From contig CAUZJO010000040.1 of assembly GCA_963580245.1 (NCBI GenBank), positions 1 through 32,147 of the forward strand: DNA of 32,147 nucleotides, read 5' to 3'. The stretch is from CAUZJO01 sp963580245 (lineage in GTDB: Bacteria > Sumerlaeota > Sumerlaeia > MVZB01). Shown here piece after piece: positions 11,140-18,501 of the stretch (position 1 is the first letter of the stretch; each line of letters begins with the position of its first letter). The notes beneath the pieces are model-generated. The model was not told the origin of the DNA, made no database searches, and saw only the letters and a list, made by a program, of their open reading frames with translations. Position numbers and translations under genes: made by a program.

Positions 11140-12000
11140 ATGCACATGAACGACCTTCTCAATACCCTTATGGCCAAGGACGGCTCCGACCTCCATCTGA
11201 AGGCGGGGCTGCCGCCGGGGATTCGCGTCAACGGGGAACTGGTCGCGATCGAGGGAGCCAAAAAACTCTCCCCCACCGACATCAAAGACGTGATCTATGA
11301 GGTCCTGACCGAAGAGCAGCGGGCCCGGTTCGAATCGGACCCCGATATGAAATGGGAGTTGGATTTCGCCTACAGCATCGATGGGGTCGGACGGTTCCGG
11401 TTTAATGTCCACAGGCAACGCGGGACGCTGGGCGCGGTCGTCCGTTCGCTGGCCAGCTCGATCCCCGCGCTCGAGAAACTCGGCCTGCCCGAGTCGGTCC
11501 TCAAGCTGACCACCGCCAAGAAGGGCCTGGCGCTGGTCACCGGACCCACCGGCAGCGGCAAATCGACCACGTTGGCGGCAATCGTGAACCGGATCAACGC
11601 CACGCGCGCCGAGCACATCCTGACCATCGAAAACCCGGTCGAGTACGTCCACAACTCGAAGAAATGCTACATCACCCAGCGCGAGGTGGGTTCGACAGGC
11701 GACACGCTCAGTTTCAGAAACGCGCTCAAGACCGCCCTGCGCCAGGTTCCCGACGTGATCCTGATCGGCGAGATGCGCGATTATGAGACGATCGGCATCG
11801 CGATCACCTCGGCCGAGACCGGCCACCTCGTCTTCGGCACGCCTGAGCCATCCCGTCCGCCCCAGGGGGCGATGAACGGTAACTCGGCGCCAACAGGAAG
11901 CCGCCCCGCCGCCGCGCCGGCAAACCAGCCCGAACCCGAAGAAAAACCCCGCCGCCGTTTGGGCTCCTTGATGAACATCCCGCCCTGGGAGAAAAAATAG
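11140..12000 (+). CDS. pilT: PilT-like type IV pilus retraction ATPase, C-terminal part missing
   Basis: A 286-residue secretion-type NTPase. The PAS-like N-domain (SDLHLKAGLPPGIRVNGELV) and core are PilT: Walker A GPTGSGKS at 135-142, Asp box TIENPVEYVH, Walker B VILIGEMRD at 206-214, and the start of the His box SAETGHLVFGT at 224-234. A normal PilT continues GTLHT and then ~110 more residues of C-terminal ATPase and oligomerisation domain. Here T234 (base 11841) is followed at once by a Pro/Ala-rich tail (PEPSRPPQGAMNG... to PRRRLGSLMNIPPWEKK). The His box is cut and the C-terminal domain is absent, so function is doubtful. This looks like an in-frame internal deletion joining the core to the gene's own low-complexity tail (inference). 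Good ribosome site (GAGGAT, 7 nt before ATG). Confidence 0.75.
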   Translation: MHMNDLLNTLMAKDGSDLHLKAGLPPGIRVNGELVAIEGAKKLSPTDIKDVIYEVLTEEQRARFESDPDMKWELDFAYSIDGVGRFRFNVHRQRGTLGAVVRSLASSIPALEKLGLPESVLKLTTAKKGLALVTGPTGSGKSTTLAAIVNRINATRAEHILTIENPVEYVHNSKKCYITQREVGSTGDTLSFRNALKTALRQVPDVILIGEMRDYETIGIAITSAETGHLVFGTPEPSRPPQGAMNGNSAPTGSRPAAAPANQPEPEEKPRRRLGSLMNIPPWEKK

Positions 12001-12050
12001 CCTGCGCTCCCAACCTGTTCGAGAGCCGTGGTCCGGACCTCCCGTGGTGA

Positions 12051-12149
12051 GACCGCGGCGACGTCGACGCCATGTTCCACGACCCGACCAACGGCGCCAT
12101 CAGCCAGGGACAGATACTTTATATTCAGGGATCGGTGACGTTTCCTTGA
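12051..12149 (+). pseudogene. Possible C-terminal remnant of a type II secretion pseudopilin
   Basis: The 32 codons before a TGA at 12147-12149 read DRGDVDAMFHDPTNGAISQG followed by QILYIQGSVTFP. The (Y/F)xDPTNGxxSxGDI pattern is, as I recall, the usual C-terminal end of prepilin-like (GspG/H-type) proteins in planctomycete genomes. An in-frame stop lies directly upstream (12048-12050), so only the tail is left. Its position just after a damaged PilT gene fits a decayed pilus or secretion locus. The stretch is short and could be chance. Confidence 0.3.
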
Positions 12150-12235
12150 GGGGAGTGTTATTCAGATTGGGGAGTTAATGCCACTTCGATGAAGTTGTTC
12201 CGTTTCGGTTGATACTCGGCTCTCCCATTTCTAAA

Positions 12236-13243
12236 TCACACCCCCTGAGGGACCAGCTCCCATTTGGGCGTGACCCCCCGATTCACCACTGAAACGGGCC
12301 AACGCCCCTCGGCCAGGTCAACGACGACCTGGACCGAATGGCGCCAAATGGAATCCCACAACACGTCTGACAGCGCGCCCAAATGCGGCGTGATGACGAC
12401 ATTGTCGAGCTTCATGAGCGGATGATCGGGCGGGCACGGTTCGATTTCGGTGACGTCCAGACCGGCCGCAGCGATCCAGCCTTCGCTCAGTGCCCGCACC
12501 AGCACCGGCTCATCGACCACGGGTCCCCTCGATGTATTGATAAACACCCCCTTCTTCTTCATCTTCCTGAACTCGCTCTCGCCGATCAGTCGATGGGTTT
12601 CGGGAGTCAATGGGCAATGGACGGAGACGAAGTCGGACTCTGACAAAACCTGGTTCAGGCTCGCCTTGGTCACACCCGCCGCTTCCATCCGATCGGCCTC
12701 GACATACGGATCATAGGCCAAGACTTTCATCTCGAACCCGCTCAGTTTACGCGCGACCTGCCGGGCGATCAGCCCGAAGCCGACCAGGCCCAAGGTCCTC
12801 CCATGCAAAAGCCAGTTGGGGGGCGAGCGGTGGTAGTCCCAGATACCCTGGCGAACCAGCCGATCATGGATCGGCGTTTGGCGGACCACGCTGAGGAGCA
12901 GGCCGATTGCGTGTTCCGCGACTTCATGACTCAACGCCTGGGGAATGTTGGCGACGAGGATGCCCCGTTGGGTTGCCTCATCAACCGGTATGTTATCGGT
13001 CCCGCTGCCGGACCGCAGAATCGCGCCGCAGTTGGCTAAGGCCTGAAGGTTTCCGTTCATCAGACACATGCTGTTGCCGATGATCCAGGCAACATCCGCA
13101 TCGCCCGCGTACTGCCTCAGTTCTTCGGCGTTCGTGCACTCATGCGCAATAAACTCGATCTCCTGGTCCCGAAGTTTTTGCGTCACCCAAGACGGCATTT
13201 CGTTCTTAAGCATGGCGATGAGTGCAACTTTTTTGATGTTCAT
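12236..13243 (-). CDS. D-isomer-specific 2-hydroxyacid dehydrogenase (SerA/CtBP-like)
   Basis: A 335-residue NAD(H)-dependent oxidoreductase of the D-2-hydroxyacid dehydrogenase family. The nucleotide-binding segment is LGLVGFGLIARQVARK; the third Gly of GxGxxG is Ala, which is tolerated in the family. The catalytic Arg is in NTSRGPVVDE, the Glu in LDVTEIEP, and the His in ITPHLGAL. The order and spacing are complete, so the enzyme is probably active. There is no ACT or other C-terminal domain, unlike full-length SerA. Substrate could be 3-phosphoglycerate, glyoxylate/hydroxypyruvate or another 2-ketoacid. It starts at ATG 13243. It has the same orientation as proA but is 235 bp downstream of it, across a structured repeat. 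Confidence 0.85.
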   Translation of the reverse strand: MNIKKVALIAMLKNEMPSWVTQKLRDQEIEFIAHECTNAEELRQYAGDADVAWIIGNSMCLMNGNLQALANCGAILRSGSGTDNIPVDEATQRGILVANIPQALSHEVAEHAIGLLLSVVRQTPIHDRLVRQGIWDYHRSPPNWLLHGRTLGLVGFGLIARQVARKLSGFEMKVLAYDPYVEADRMEAAGVTKASLNQVLSESDFVSVHCPLTPETHRLIGESEFRKMKKKGVFINTSRGPVVDEPVLVRALSEGWIAAAGLDVTEIEPCPPDHPLMKLDNVVITPHLGALSDVLWDSIWRHSVQVVVDLAEGRWPVSVVNRGVTPKWELVPQGV

Positions 13244-13284
13244 TGTGCGCTTTTTTTAAAGGAAACCTCTAAGAATCTGTTTTG

Positions 13285-13375
13285 CAGTCGTCCCTACGGG
13301 GCTCCAATTCATTATCGGTTTGATTTCCCGCCACTTACGTGGCGGGCTGAAAGCAATCGTCCCTGGCGGGACTGA
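13285..13375. repeat. Three-hairpin intergenic element
   Basis: Three compact hairpins lie in series within 91 bp. 13290-13302: GTCCC/GGGGC with loop TAC (one G-T pair). 13327-13346: perfect 8-bp CCCGCCAC/GTGGCGGG with loop TTAC. 13359-13372: GTCCC/GGGAC with loop TGGC. The outer two share TCGTCCCT, so the element is framed by similar sequences. I recall very similar intergenic elements (TCGTCCCT...GGG, central CGC-rich hairpin, GGCTGAA) scattered in planctomycete genomes, which suggests a REP/MITE-like family. It sits between proA and the dehydrogenase gene, both on the minus strand. Confidence 0.6.
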
Positions 13376-13478
13376 GTTTTTAGAGTCGCCCTTAATGTGA
13401 ATAATGGAATGGGCGGTTGCCGCTCTATAGGCGCCTCGCACAATTATGGGCCGTATGGGGAAAAACTCAATGGGAACT

Positions 13479-14801
13479 TTAAGATTCGCGAACCTGGCCC
13501 TGACCGAAGACGACGTATTTCAACGTGGTAAGGTCGCGCAGGCCCATCGGACCGCGCGCGTGGAGCTTGTCGGTCGAGATGCCGATCTCGGCGCCCAGGC
13601 CGAACTGACCGCCGTCGCTGAACCGGGTCGAGCAGTTGATGAACACGCAGGCCGAATCGACCGCCGCTAAGAACCCCATCGCGGTGGGGTGGTCGTTGGT
13701 GACGATGGCGTCGGTGTGGTGCGAACCGTGGGCGTTGATGAACGCGGCGGCGGCCGCGGCCGATCCGGTCACGCCCGCCGTGATGATCATGTCCAGATAC
13801 TCAGTTCTCCAATCCTCGTCGCCGGCCTCCTTGAGGTCCAGATCTGTCAGCAAATCGCGCAGACCGGCGTCGGCGCGCACTTCAACGCCCTTCTCGATCA
13901 GGCCCTGGATAATGTCGCAGCCCAGAGAGGCCGCGACGTCCTTGTGGAGCAGAAGCGATTCGGCCGCGTTGCACACCCCCGTGCGTTGGGTCTTGGAGTT
14001 GGTAACGATTTCCATCGCCATCAGCGGCTCGGCGGCCTTGTCGACGTAGACGAAGCAGTTGCCGTCGTAATGCTTGATGACCGGGATCAAGGAGTTGTTG
14101 ACGACCATCTCGATCAGGCCGCGACCACCGCGTGGAATAATGAGGTCCACGCAATCGTTGCGTCGCAGCAGTTCGCTCACCGCCGCCCGATCGGTCGTCG
14201 GCACCAGTTGCACGCAACCCTCGGGCAAACCGACCTGACGGGCCGCCTCGTCCATCAAGCGGGCGATAACCGTATTGGAATGAAACGCCTCTTTCCCCCC
14301 GCGCAGGACCACCGCGTTGCCTGATTTGAGGCACAGACAACCGGCGTCGGACGTCACGTTGGGGCGCGACTCGTAGATGATGCCGATCACGCCGATCGGC
14401 GAGCGCATGCGCCCCACCCGCAGGCCGTTGGGGCGTGTGCGGACCTGTTCGATCTCGCCGACGGGGTCATCGAGCGCGGCGATCTCCTCGGCGGCCTGGG
14501 CCATCCCCTCGATACGCTTGTCGGTCAGCTCCAGGCGGTCGAGCATCGCCTGGCCGAGCCCCGCCGCGCGGCCCGCCTCCAGGTCCTTCGCGTTCTCGGC
14601 CTGGATCAGGGTGGCGTTGCCGCGAAACGAGGCCGCCATGCAGAGCAGGGCGTTGTTCTTGCGCCGCGTCGGGCAAGTCGCCATGAACCGCGACGCGACG
14701 CGCGCACGGGTGACGATCTGGTCGACCAACGCCGCGAGGTCCTGACCGGTGTCCACGGCGGCACCCTCCATTTCCTGGGCAAGGGGGTGATAATGTTTCA
14801 T
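13479..14801 (-). CDS. proA: Gamma-glutamyl phosphate reductase (glutamate-5-semialdehyde dehydrogenase)
   Basis: A 440-residue cytoplasmic enzyme of proline synthesis that reduces gamma-glutamyl phosphate to glutamate-5-semialdehyde with NADPH. It has the aldehyde-dehydrogenase-fold signatures IGIIYESRPNVTSDAG (139-154), LKSGNAVVLRGGKEA (158-172) and the catalytic Cys277 in QRTGVCNAAESLL. The family is usually ~415-420 residues; the excess is a ~20-residue N-terminal extension before the conserved helix. A GGAG lies about 10 nt before the ATG at 14801. ProB is not in the window, so the pathway genes are split. Confidence 0.93.
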   Translation of the reverse strand: MKHYHPLAQEMEGAAVDTGQDLAALVDQIVTRARVASRFMATCPTRRKNNALLCMAASFRGNATLIQAENAKDLEAGRAAGLGQAMLDRLELTDKRIEGMAQAAEEIAALDDPVGEIEQVRTRPNGLRVGRMRSPIGVIGIIYESRPNVTSDAGCLCLKSGNAVVLRGGKEAFHSNTVIARLMDEAARQVGLPEGCVQLVPTTDRAAVSELLRRNDCVDLIIPRGGRGLIEMVVNNSLIPVIKHYDGNCFVYVDKAAEPLMAMEIVTNSKTQRTGVCNAAESLLLHKDVAASLGCDIIQGLIEKGVEVRADAGLRDLLTDLDLKEAGDEDWRTEYLDMIITAGVTGSAAAAAAFINAHGSHHTDAIVTNDHPTAMGFLAAVDSACVFINCSTRFSDGGQFGLGAEIGISTDKLHARGPMGLRDLTTLKYVVFGQGQVRES

Positions 14802-14892
14802 CCGTCCGGTTCTCCATCAGGCGAGTGTCTCGGGTCATGGACCTGGGGATTATGATTATACGCGAGTCACGGTTCTCGGGCCAAGTGAAATC

Positions 14893-15113
14893 CCCCGGAT
14901 TTGGTCGCAAACTCCGCTTCGATGCAAAGTCTCCATTCGTGCTCGTGCTCGGACCCATCACTGTGTCCCACCTCGATCGTGGCCTGAGAAAAAGACCGAT
15001 TACGATTACGAGCACGAGAGTTTAGAGTCGACCGTCAACGAGGCCGGAGAACCCACGCAAAGTCGGCTCTGACTCCCAGAACTAAATCACACGCCCCGGA
15101 TTTGGTCGCAAAC
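14893..15113. repeat. Direct repeat pair and hexamer-type inverted repeat in the proA/DUF368 gap
   Basis: The divergent gap 14802-15132 contains a perfect 20-nt direct repeat, CCCCGGATTTGGTCGCAAAC, at 14893-14912 and 15094-15113 (201 bp apart). Between them lie CTCGTGCTCG (14942-14951) and its perfect inverse CGAGCACGAG (15009-15018), 57 bp apart. The right arm is preceded by CGATTACGATTACG, so the element is built from CGATTA and GAGCAC-type hexamers. No gene is seen in the gap. Confidence 0.65.
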
Positions 15114-15186
15114 GCGGCTCGCCGCGGTTAGGATGGCCGCGCGTTGTGGTATATTGAACCGTTGTCCGTTAAAGGAGCCAGCGCCA

Positions 15187-16476
15187 TTGAGTGAGACGCC
15201 AGAACAAGAACCGGATCAACCTGTGCCCCCAAAAACCGAAGCGGAAGGAACCGACGACCCCGGCCCCCTGCCTTACCCGCGCCTGGCGATCGGCGGGGTG
15301 TTCATGGGCCTGGCCAACCTGGTGCCGGGGGTGTCGGGCGGGACCATGGTGCTGGCGCTGGGGCTGTATGAGCATTTCATCGGGGCGGTGTCTGACCTGA
15401 CACGCCTGCGCTTCTCGGCGCGACCGATCATCGTGCTGGCGATGCTCTTCGGGATCGGCGTGGTGACGATTTTCAGCCTCTCGAGCACCGTGCAGTGGCT
15501 GATGGAGACGTTCCTGCCGGGGATGTTGGCGCTGTTTATCGGGATGACCCTGGGCGGCGTCCCGCTGCTTTACAAAGAAATCCGGCCTTTCAGCCCCGGC
15601 TCGGTGGTCGGCGCGGCGGAGGGCGTGGTGGTGATGGCGCTGGTCGCGTTCGTGCTGCGGCCCGAAGCAGTCAACGTCACCTGGCCGCTGCTGTTCTTCG
15701 GCGGCGTGTTGGGCAGCGCGGCGATGATCCTGCCCGGCATCTCCGGCAGCTACCTGCTGCTGGTTTTCGGACTCTATGTGCCGATCATCGCCGGGGTCAG
15801 CGAGTTCAAGGACGCGCTCAAAACGATGGACTTGAGCGAGCTGATCAACGTCGGCTTCCAGGTCATCCTACCCGTGGGACTGGGCGTCGTTGCGGGGATC
15901 GTTACCCTCTCGAACGTGTTGAAATGGCTCCTCGCTCGCTGGCACAGGCTGACCGTCGGGTTCCTGCTAGGTCTGTTGGTCGGTTCGGTCCTTGGCCTCT
16001 ACCCGTTCAAAGCGCCGAGCGTCGACAAGTTGGTGAGCCACGCCATCCCGATCATGGCCCCCGACCACCCCACGGGCCGGACAAGGGCGACGGTCGCCGG
16101 AGGCCGCCTGACGGTGTGGCTCTACGGCATCGACCCGTCGGACGACGCCCACGCGCTCGTGCGAGAATTGGATGAACTGGACCAGGCCCATGCGCATCTG
16201 GCCGTTTCCTACGAACACAAAACAGCGACGCCGGCCCCGACCTTGGACGACGTCAAGGCCGCCTCCGGCGACCGCGCCGTTCTCCTCGCGTACGACGTCG
16301 ACGTCCCCAAAGAAGTCCGGCGCGCGGCGGCCGATAATGTCCCGCTGATCATCGTTCCCAATACCGAGTACTCAGAGGCCAAGGCGTGGACGGGTCTCGG
16401 CCTCATCATCGTCGGATTCTCGATCACATTTCTCCTGGGACGGCTGGGCAAGGAATCGCCCCGGTATTCCGGGTGA
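15187..16476 (+). CDS. DUF368 (PopT-type) undecaprenyl-phosphate translocase homologue
   Basis: A polytopic membrane protein of about 429 residues. The two inverted-repeat motifs of DUF368 are clear: ANLVPGVSGGTMVLALGLYE (PGVSGG at residues 47-52) and MILPGISGSYLLLVFGLY (PGISGS at 183-188). DUF368/PopT proteins return undecaprenyl phosphate across the inner membrane for reuse in envelope synthesis (established for family members). Residues ~276-404 form a soluble insert between the last two helices, which is unusual for the family, and a final helix at ~406-425 ends the protein. I chose TTG 15187 because AAAGGAG (15171-15177) lies 9 nt upstream. An ATG at 15133 would add 18 residues but would place this ribosome site inside the gene. 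Confidence 0.85.
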   Translation: MSETPEQEPDQPVPPKTEAEGTDDPGPLPYPRLAIGGVFMGLANLVPGVSGGTMVLALGLYEHFIGAVSDLTRLRFSARPIIVLAMLFGIGVVTIFSLSSTVQWLMETFLPGMLALFIGMTLGGVPLLYKEIRPFSPGSVVGAAEGVVVMALVAFVLRPEAVNVTWPLLFFGGVLGSAAMILPGISGSYLLLVFGLYVPIIAGVSEFKDALKTMDLSELINVGFQVILPVGLGVVAGIVTLSNVLKWLLARWHRLTVGFLLGLLVGSVLGLYPFKAPSVDKLVSHAIPIMAPDHPTGRTRATVAGGRLTVWLYGIDPSDDAHALVRELDELDQAHAHLAVSYEHKTATPAPTLDDVKAASGDRAVLLAYDVDVPKEVRRAAADNVPLIIVPNTEYSEAKAWTGLGLIIVGFSITFLLGRLGKESPRYSG

Positions 16477-16528
16477 ATGCTACCTGCATTTTCTGTTAAA
16501 AACTTATCATTTGCGACCCATGATTTCG

Positions 16529-17083
16529 TCAGGGGTAGAGTTCCCACCGCGTGACGGCATTCCGGCTCTCGGTGATATCCGTCTGGACATTCACGATCCC
16601 CGGCGAATCAAGTGCCAACCAGCCGACATTCGGCGACCAGGCGAATCCGCGCAAGAACCCGGTTTGCTTTTCAATTCGCGGTTGATTGTCGCTTCCGGCT
16701 TGAGCCGCGACATCGAAACTGATCCAGCCCGTGCTGTCCGACCAGCCATGGCCTGAAAGAATAAAGAAGTCCGGATCAGAGATTGAATCCACGTTGACAC
16801 CGAAATCATCCGCCGAGTCATTACTGTAGTTGACGCCGTTTGTCGGTGAACCATCACCCAGATGAATCCAGCCGATGTTTGCCGCATAGATGAAACCCGA
16901 CACGGTATTCTGATTGAAGTTCGCGCCATTGGCCCCATCGGCATGAAAATCGACCCAGCCCACATTGGACAGCCAGGCATGTCGATCCGTGACATCGACG
17001 GTCGTTTCGGCTTAGACAAAAGCCATGCTGAACGCCACCAGCATGAATAGATAAACCGACGCGATAAATCGATTCTTTAGCAT
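16529..17083 (-). pseudogene. Secreted GW-repeat protein, interrupted by TAA after the signal peptide
   Basis: Translation from ATG 17083 gives a clear signal peptide (MLKNRFIASVYLFMLVAFSM, then AFV), then a TAA at 17014-17012 (codon 24), then AETTVDVTDRHAWLSNVGWV in the same frame down to 16529. The mature part has four GW units: WLSNVGWVDF, IYAANIGWIHLG, GWSDSTGWISFD and WSPNVGWLALD. I know these as short repeats of secreted planctomycete proteins. A strong Shine-Dalgarno, GAAGGAG (17097-17091), lies 7 nt before the ATG. Without the stop the product would be 184 residues. The alternative start GTG 16963 would lack a signal peptide. A CAA-to-TAA change, a base error or readthrough would each explain it. 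It lies 25 bp after the beta-helix gene and is probably co-transcribed. Confidence 0.7.
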
Positions 17084-17108
17084 CCACCAACTCCTTCAAT
17101 TCGCCTTA

Positions 17109-18347
17109 TCAAAATGTGTATAAATTTGTCCACGGCTGATCAGTTGTAAAGCTGGCTCCGGAATCCGCGCGGATCAGTCCACCATAACCCTCCGCCGCAT
17201 CGATGATATCAAATTCATCGTTGGCATTTCCCGTATCGCCGTTCGCCCGAGCAAAATTGCGGACGACCAAGTTGCCTTCACCCAGCGCGCGCAAGCCGGA
17301 ATTCCCATTTGCATAAAGCGTGTTTCCCTCGACCCGGCTGCCCCGAGCATTCAACCGGATGAACAGGCCTATACCTTCATTGAAGGAAGAAACGTTATCC
17401 GCGACTCGACTACCTGAACTCACTTCGTCAACCGAAATACCGAACGAATCGTTGGAGCGTGAATTATTCCGTTCCACCAGAGAACCGCTCCCGACGACGA
17501 TCCCGATGCCGCCATTATTGTAGGCCGTCGATTCCGTCAGGATCGAGAGCGAGGTTGTAAATCCGTCACCTCCGTTTTCGTTCGCCGAACAGCGGTTGGC
17601 CGTTGAACCAAGCTGCAATGAAAATCCAATCTCGGTGTTCTTGTATGCGATTGCATCCCGCAGGGTGGAACCCTCCGCGGTAAATCCATTTCCGCCATTC
17701 ATCTGCGCGGTGCATCGTTCGATGGATGTTCCTGGCCCCGCTTTAAATCCCGCCGATCCATTGCCGTAAGCCATGCACTCCTGGATCAGGCCACTCTCGC
17801 TGAGTGCCAGCCCCGGGCTGGTGACGCCGTCGTCATTACGCCCGTTCATGATCAGGCGCACCGAACGCACCTGGCAAGCAACGGTACCGTCCGCCGAGAT
17901 TCCCGCCTCACCCCAGCCCTCGACAGTGCCGTTGAGGATCGATACGCTCATCCGTCCGGCGGCGATATAAATTCCAGCGCCTCCATGTTGAGTTGGTTGA
18001 ATCTCTGAACCGGTCAGGCTGAAACCATTGAGATCGAGCTGCACATTATTGGCATCGATCACCACCCCGCCCGCCAAGCGTTCTTCGGTAGTGTCACTGC
18101 CGACGCCCGTGATGCTTTGTGTTATGTAGTAGGATCCCGCCTCGCTTATGGTCAGCGCCAGATCGGTTGCGGCATCAAAACCGACCGGCGGCAGCGGTGT
18201 GCGTGCTTCAACCTGGTCCAGCGTCTTCATGACCGGCGCCGGAGGTCCGGGAGGAACCAGGCTTCTCTGTGAAAAGAGATTTGACATGGAGATAAAAACC
18301 AGGGCTGCAAACATTCCCCTGGCAAAATGTTGTGCTCGTTCAGACAT
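17109..18347 (-). CDS. Secreted right-handed parallel beta-helix protein
   Basis: A 412-residue exported protein. A hydrophobic N-terminal signal (about residues 8-26) is followed by PPGPPAPVMKTLDQVEARTP, which I know as a conserved leader of planctomycete beta-helix proteins. Residues ~95-370 are short Asn/Gly-rich coils with recurring patterns such as CMAYGNGSAGFKAG, CTAQMNGGNGFTAEG and NEGIGLFIRLNARGSRVEGN. These are typical of NosD/pectate-lyase-like helices. The end (DQPWTNLYTF) matches the usual closing TxPWxN segment. No catalytic residues of polysaccharide lyases can be assigned; it may bind or degrade polysaccharide or be structural. GGAGTT lies just before the ATG at 18347. It heads a probable two-gene unit with the GW-repeat gene. 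Confidence 0.85.
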   Translation of the reverse strand: MSERAQHFARGMFAALVFISMSNLFSQRSLVPPGPPAPVMKTLDQVEARTPLPPVGFDAATDLALTISEAGSYYITQSITGVGSDTTEERLAGGVVIDANNVQLDLNGFSLTGSEIQPTQHGGAGIYIAAGRMSVSILNGTVEGWGEAGISADGTVACQVRSVRLIMNGRNDDGVTSPGLALSESGLIQECMAYGNGSAGFKAGPGTSIERCTAQMNGGNGFTAEGSTLRDAIAYKNTEIGFSLQLGSTANRCSANENGGDGFTTSLSILTESTAYNNGGIGIVVGSGSLVERNNSRSNDSFGISVDEVSSGSRVADNVSSFNEGIGLFIRLNARGSRVEGNTLYANGNSGLRALGEGNLVVRNFARANGDTGNANDEFDIIDAAEGYGGLIRADSGASFTTDQPWTNLYTF

Positions 18348-18501
18348 GTTGACAACTCCTATCTTGATTCATCGCACACGGAGGATATTGACAGGCCTCA
18401 TCCCCCGAAATGTTGCTTAATGAGCCGGACGTTCTCGAGAGAGCGTCGTAATCATACAACGGCCCGCAACGGGAGGCGAGCTGCCCCTGTGCGATCCGCG
18501 C

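Noticed and set aside
17012..17014. Stop-codon reassignment or selenocysteine/pyrrolysine insertion
   Set aside because: The codon is TAA, not TGA or TAG, and TAA ends several intact genes in the window.
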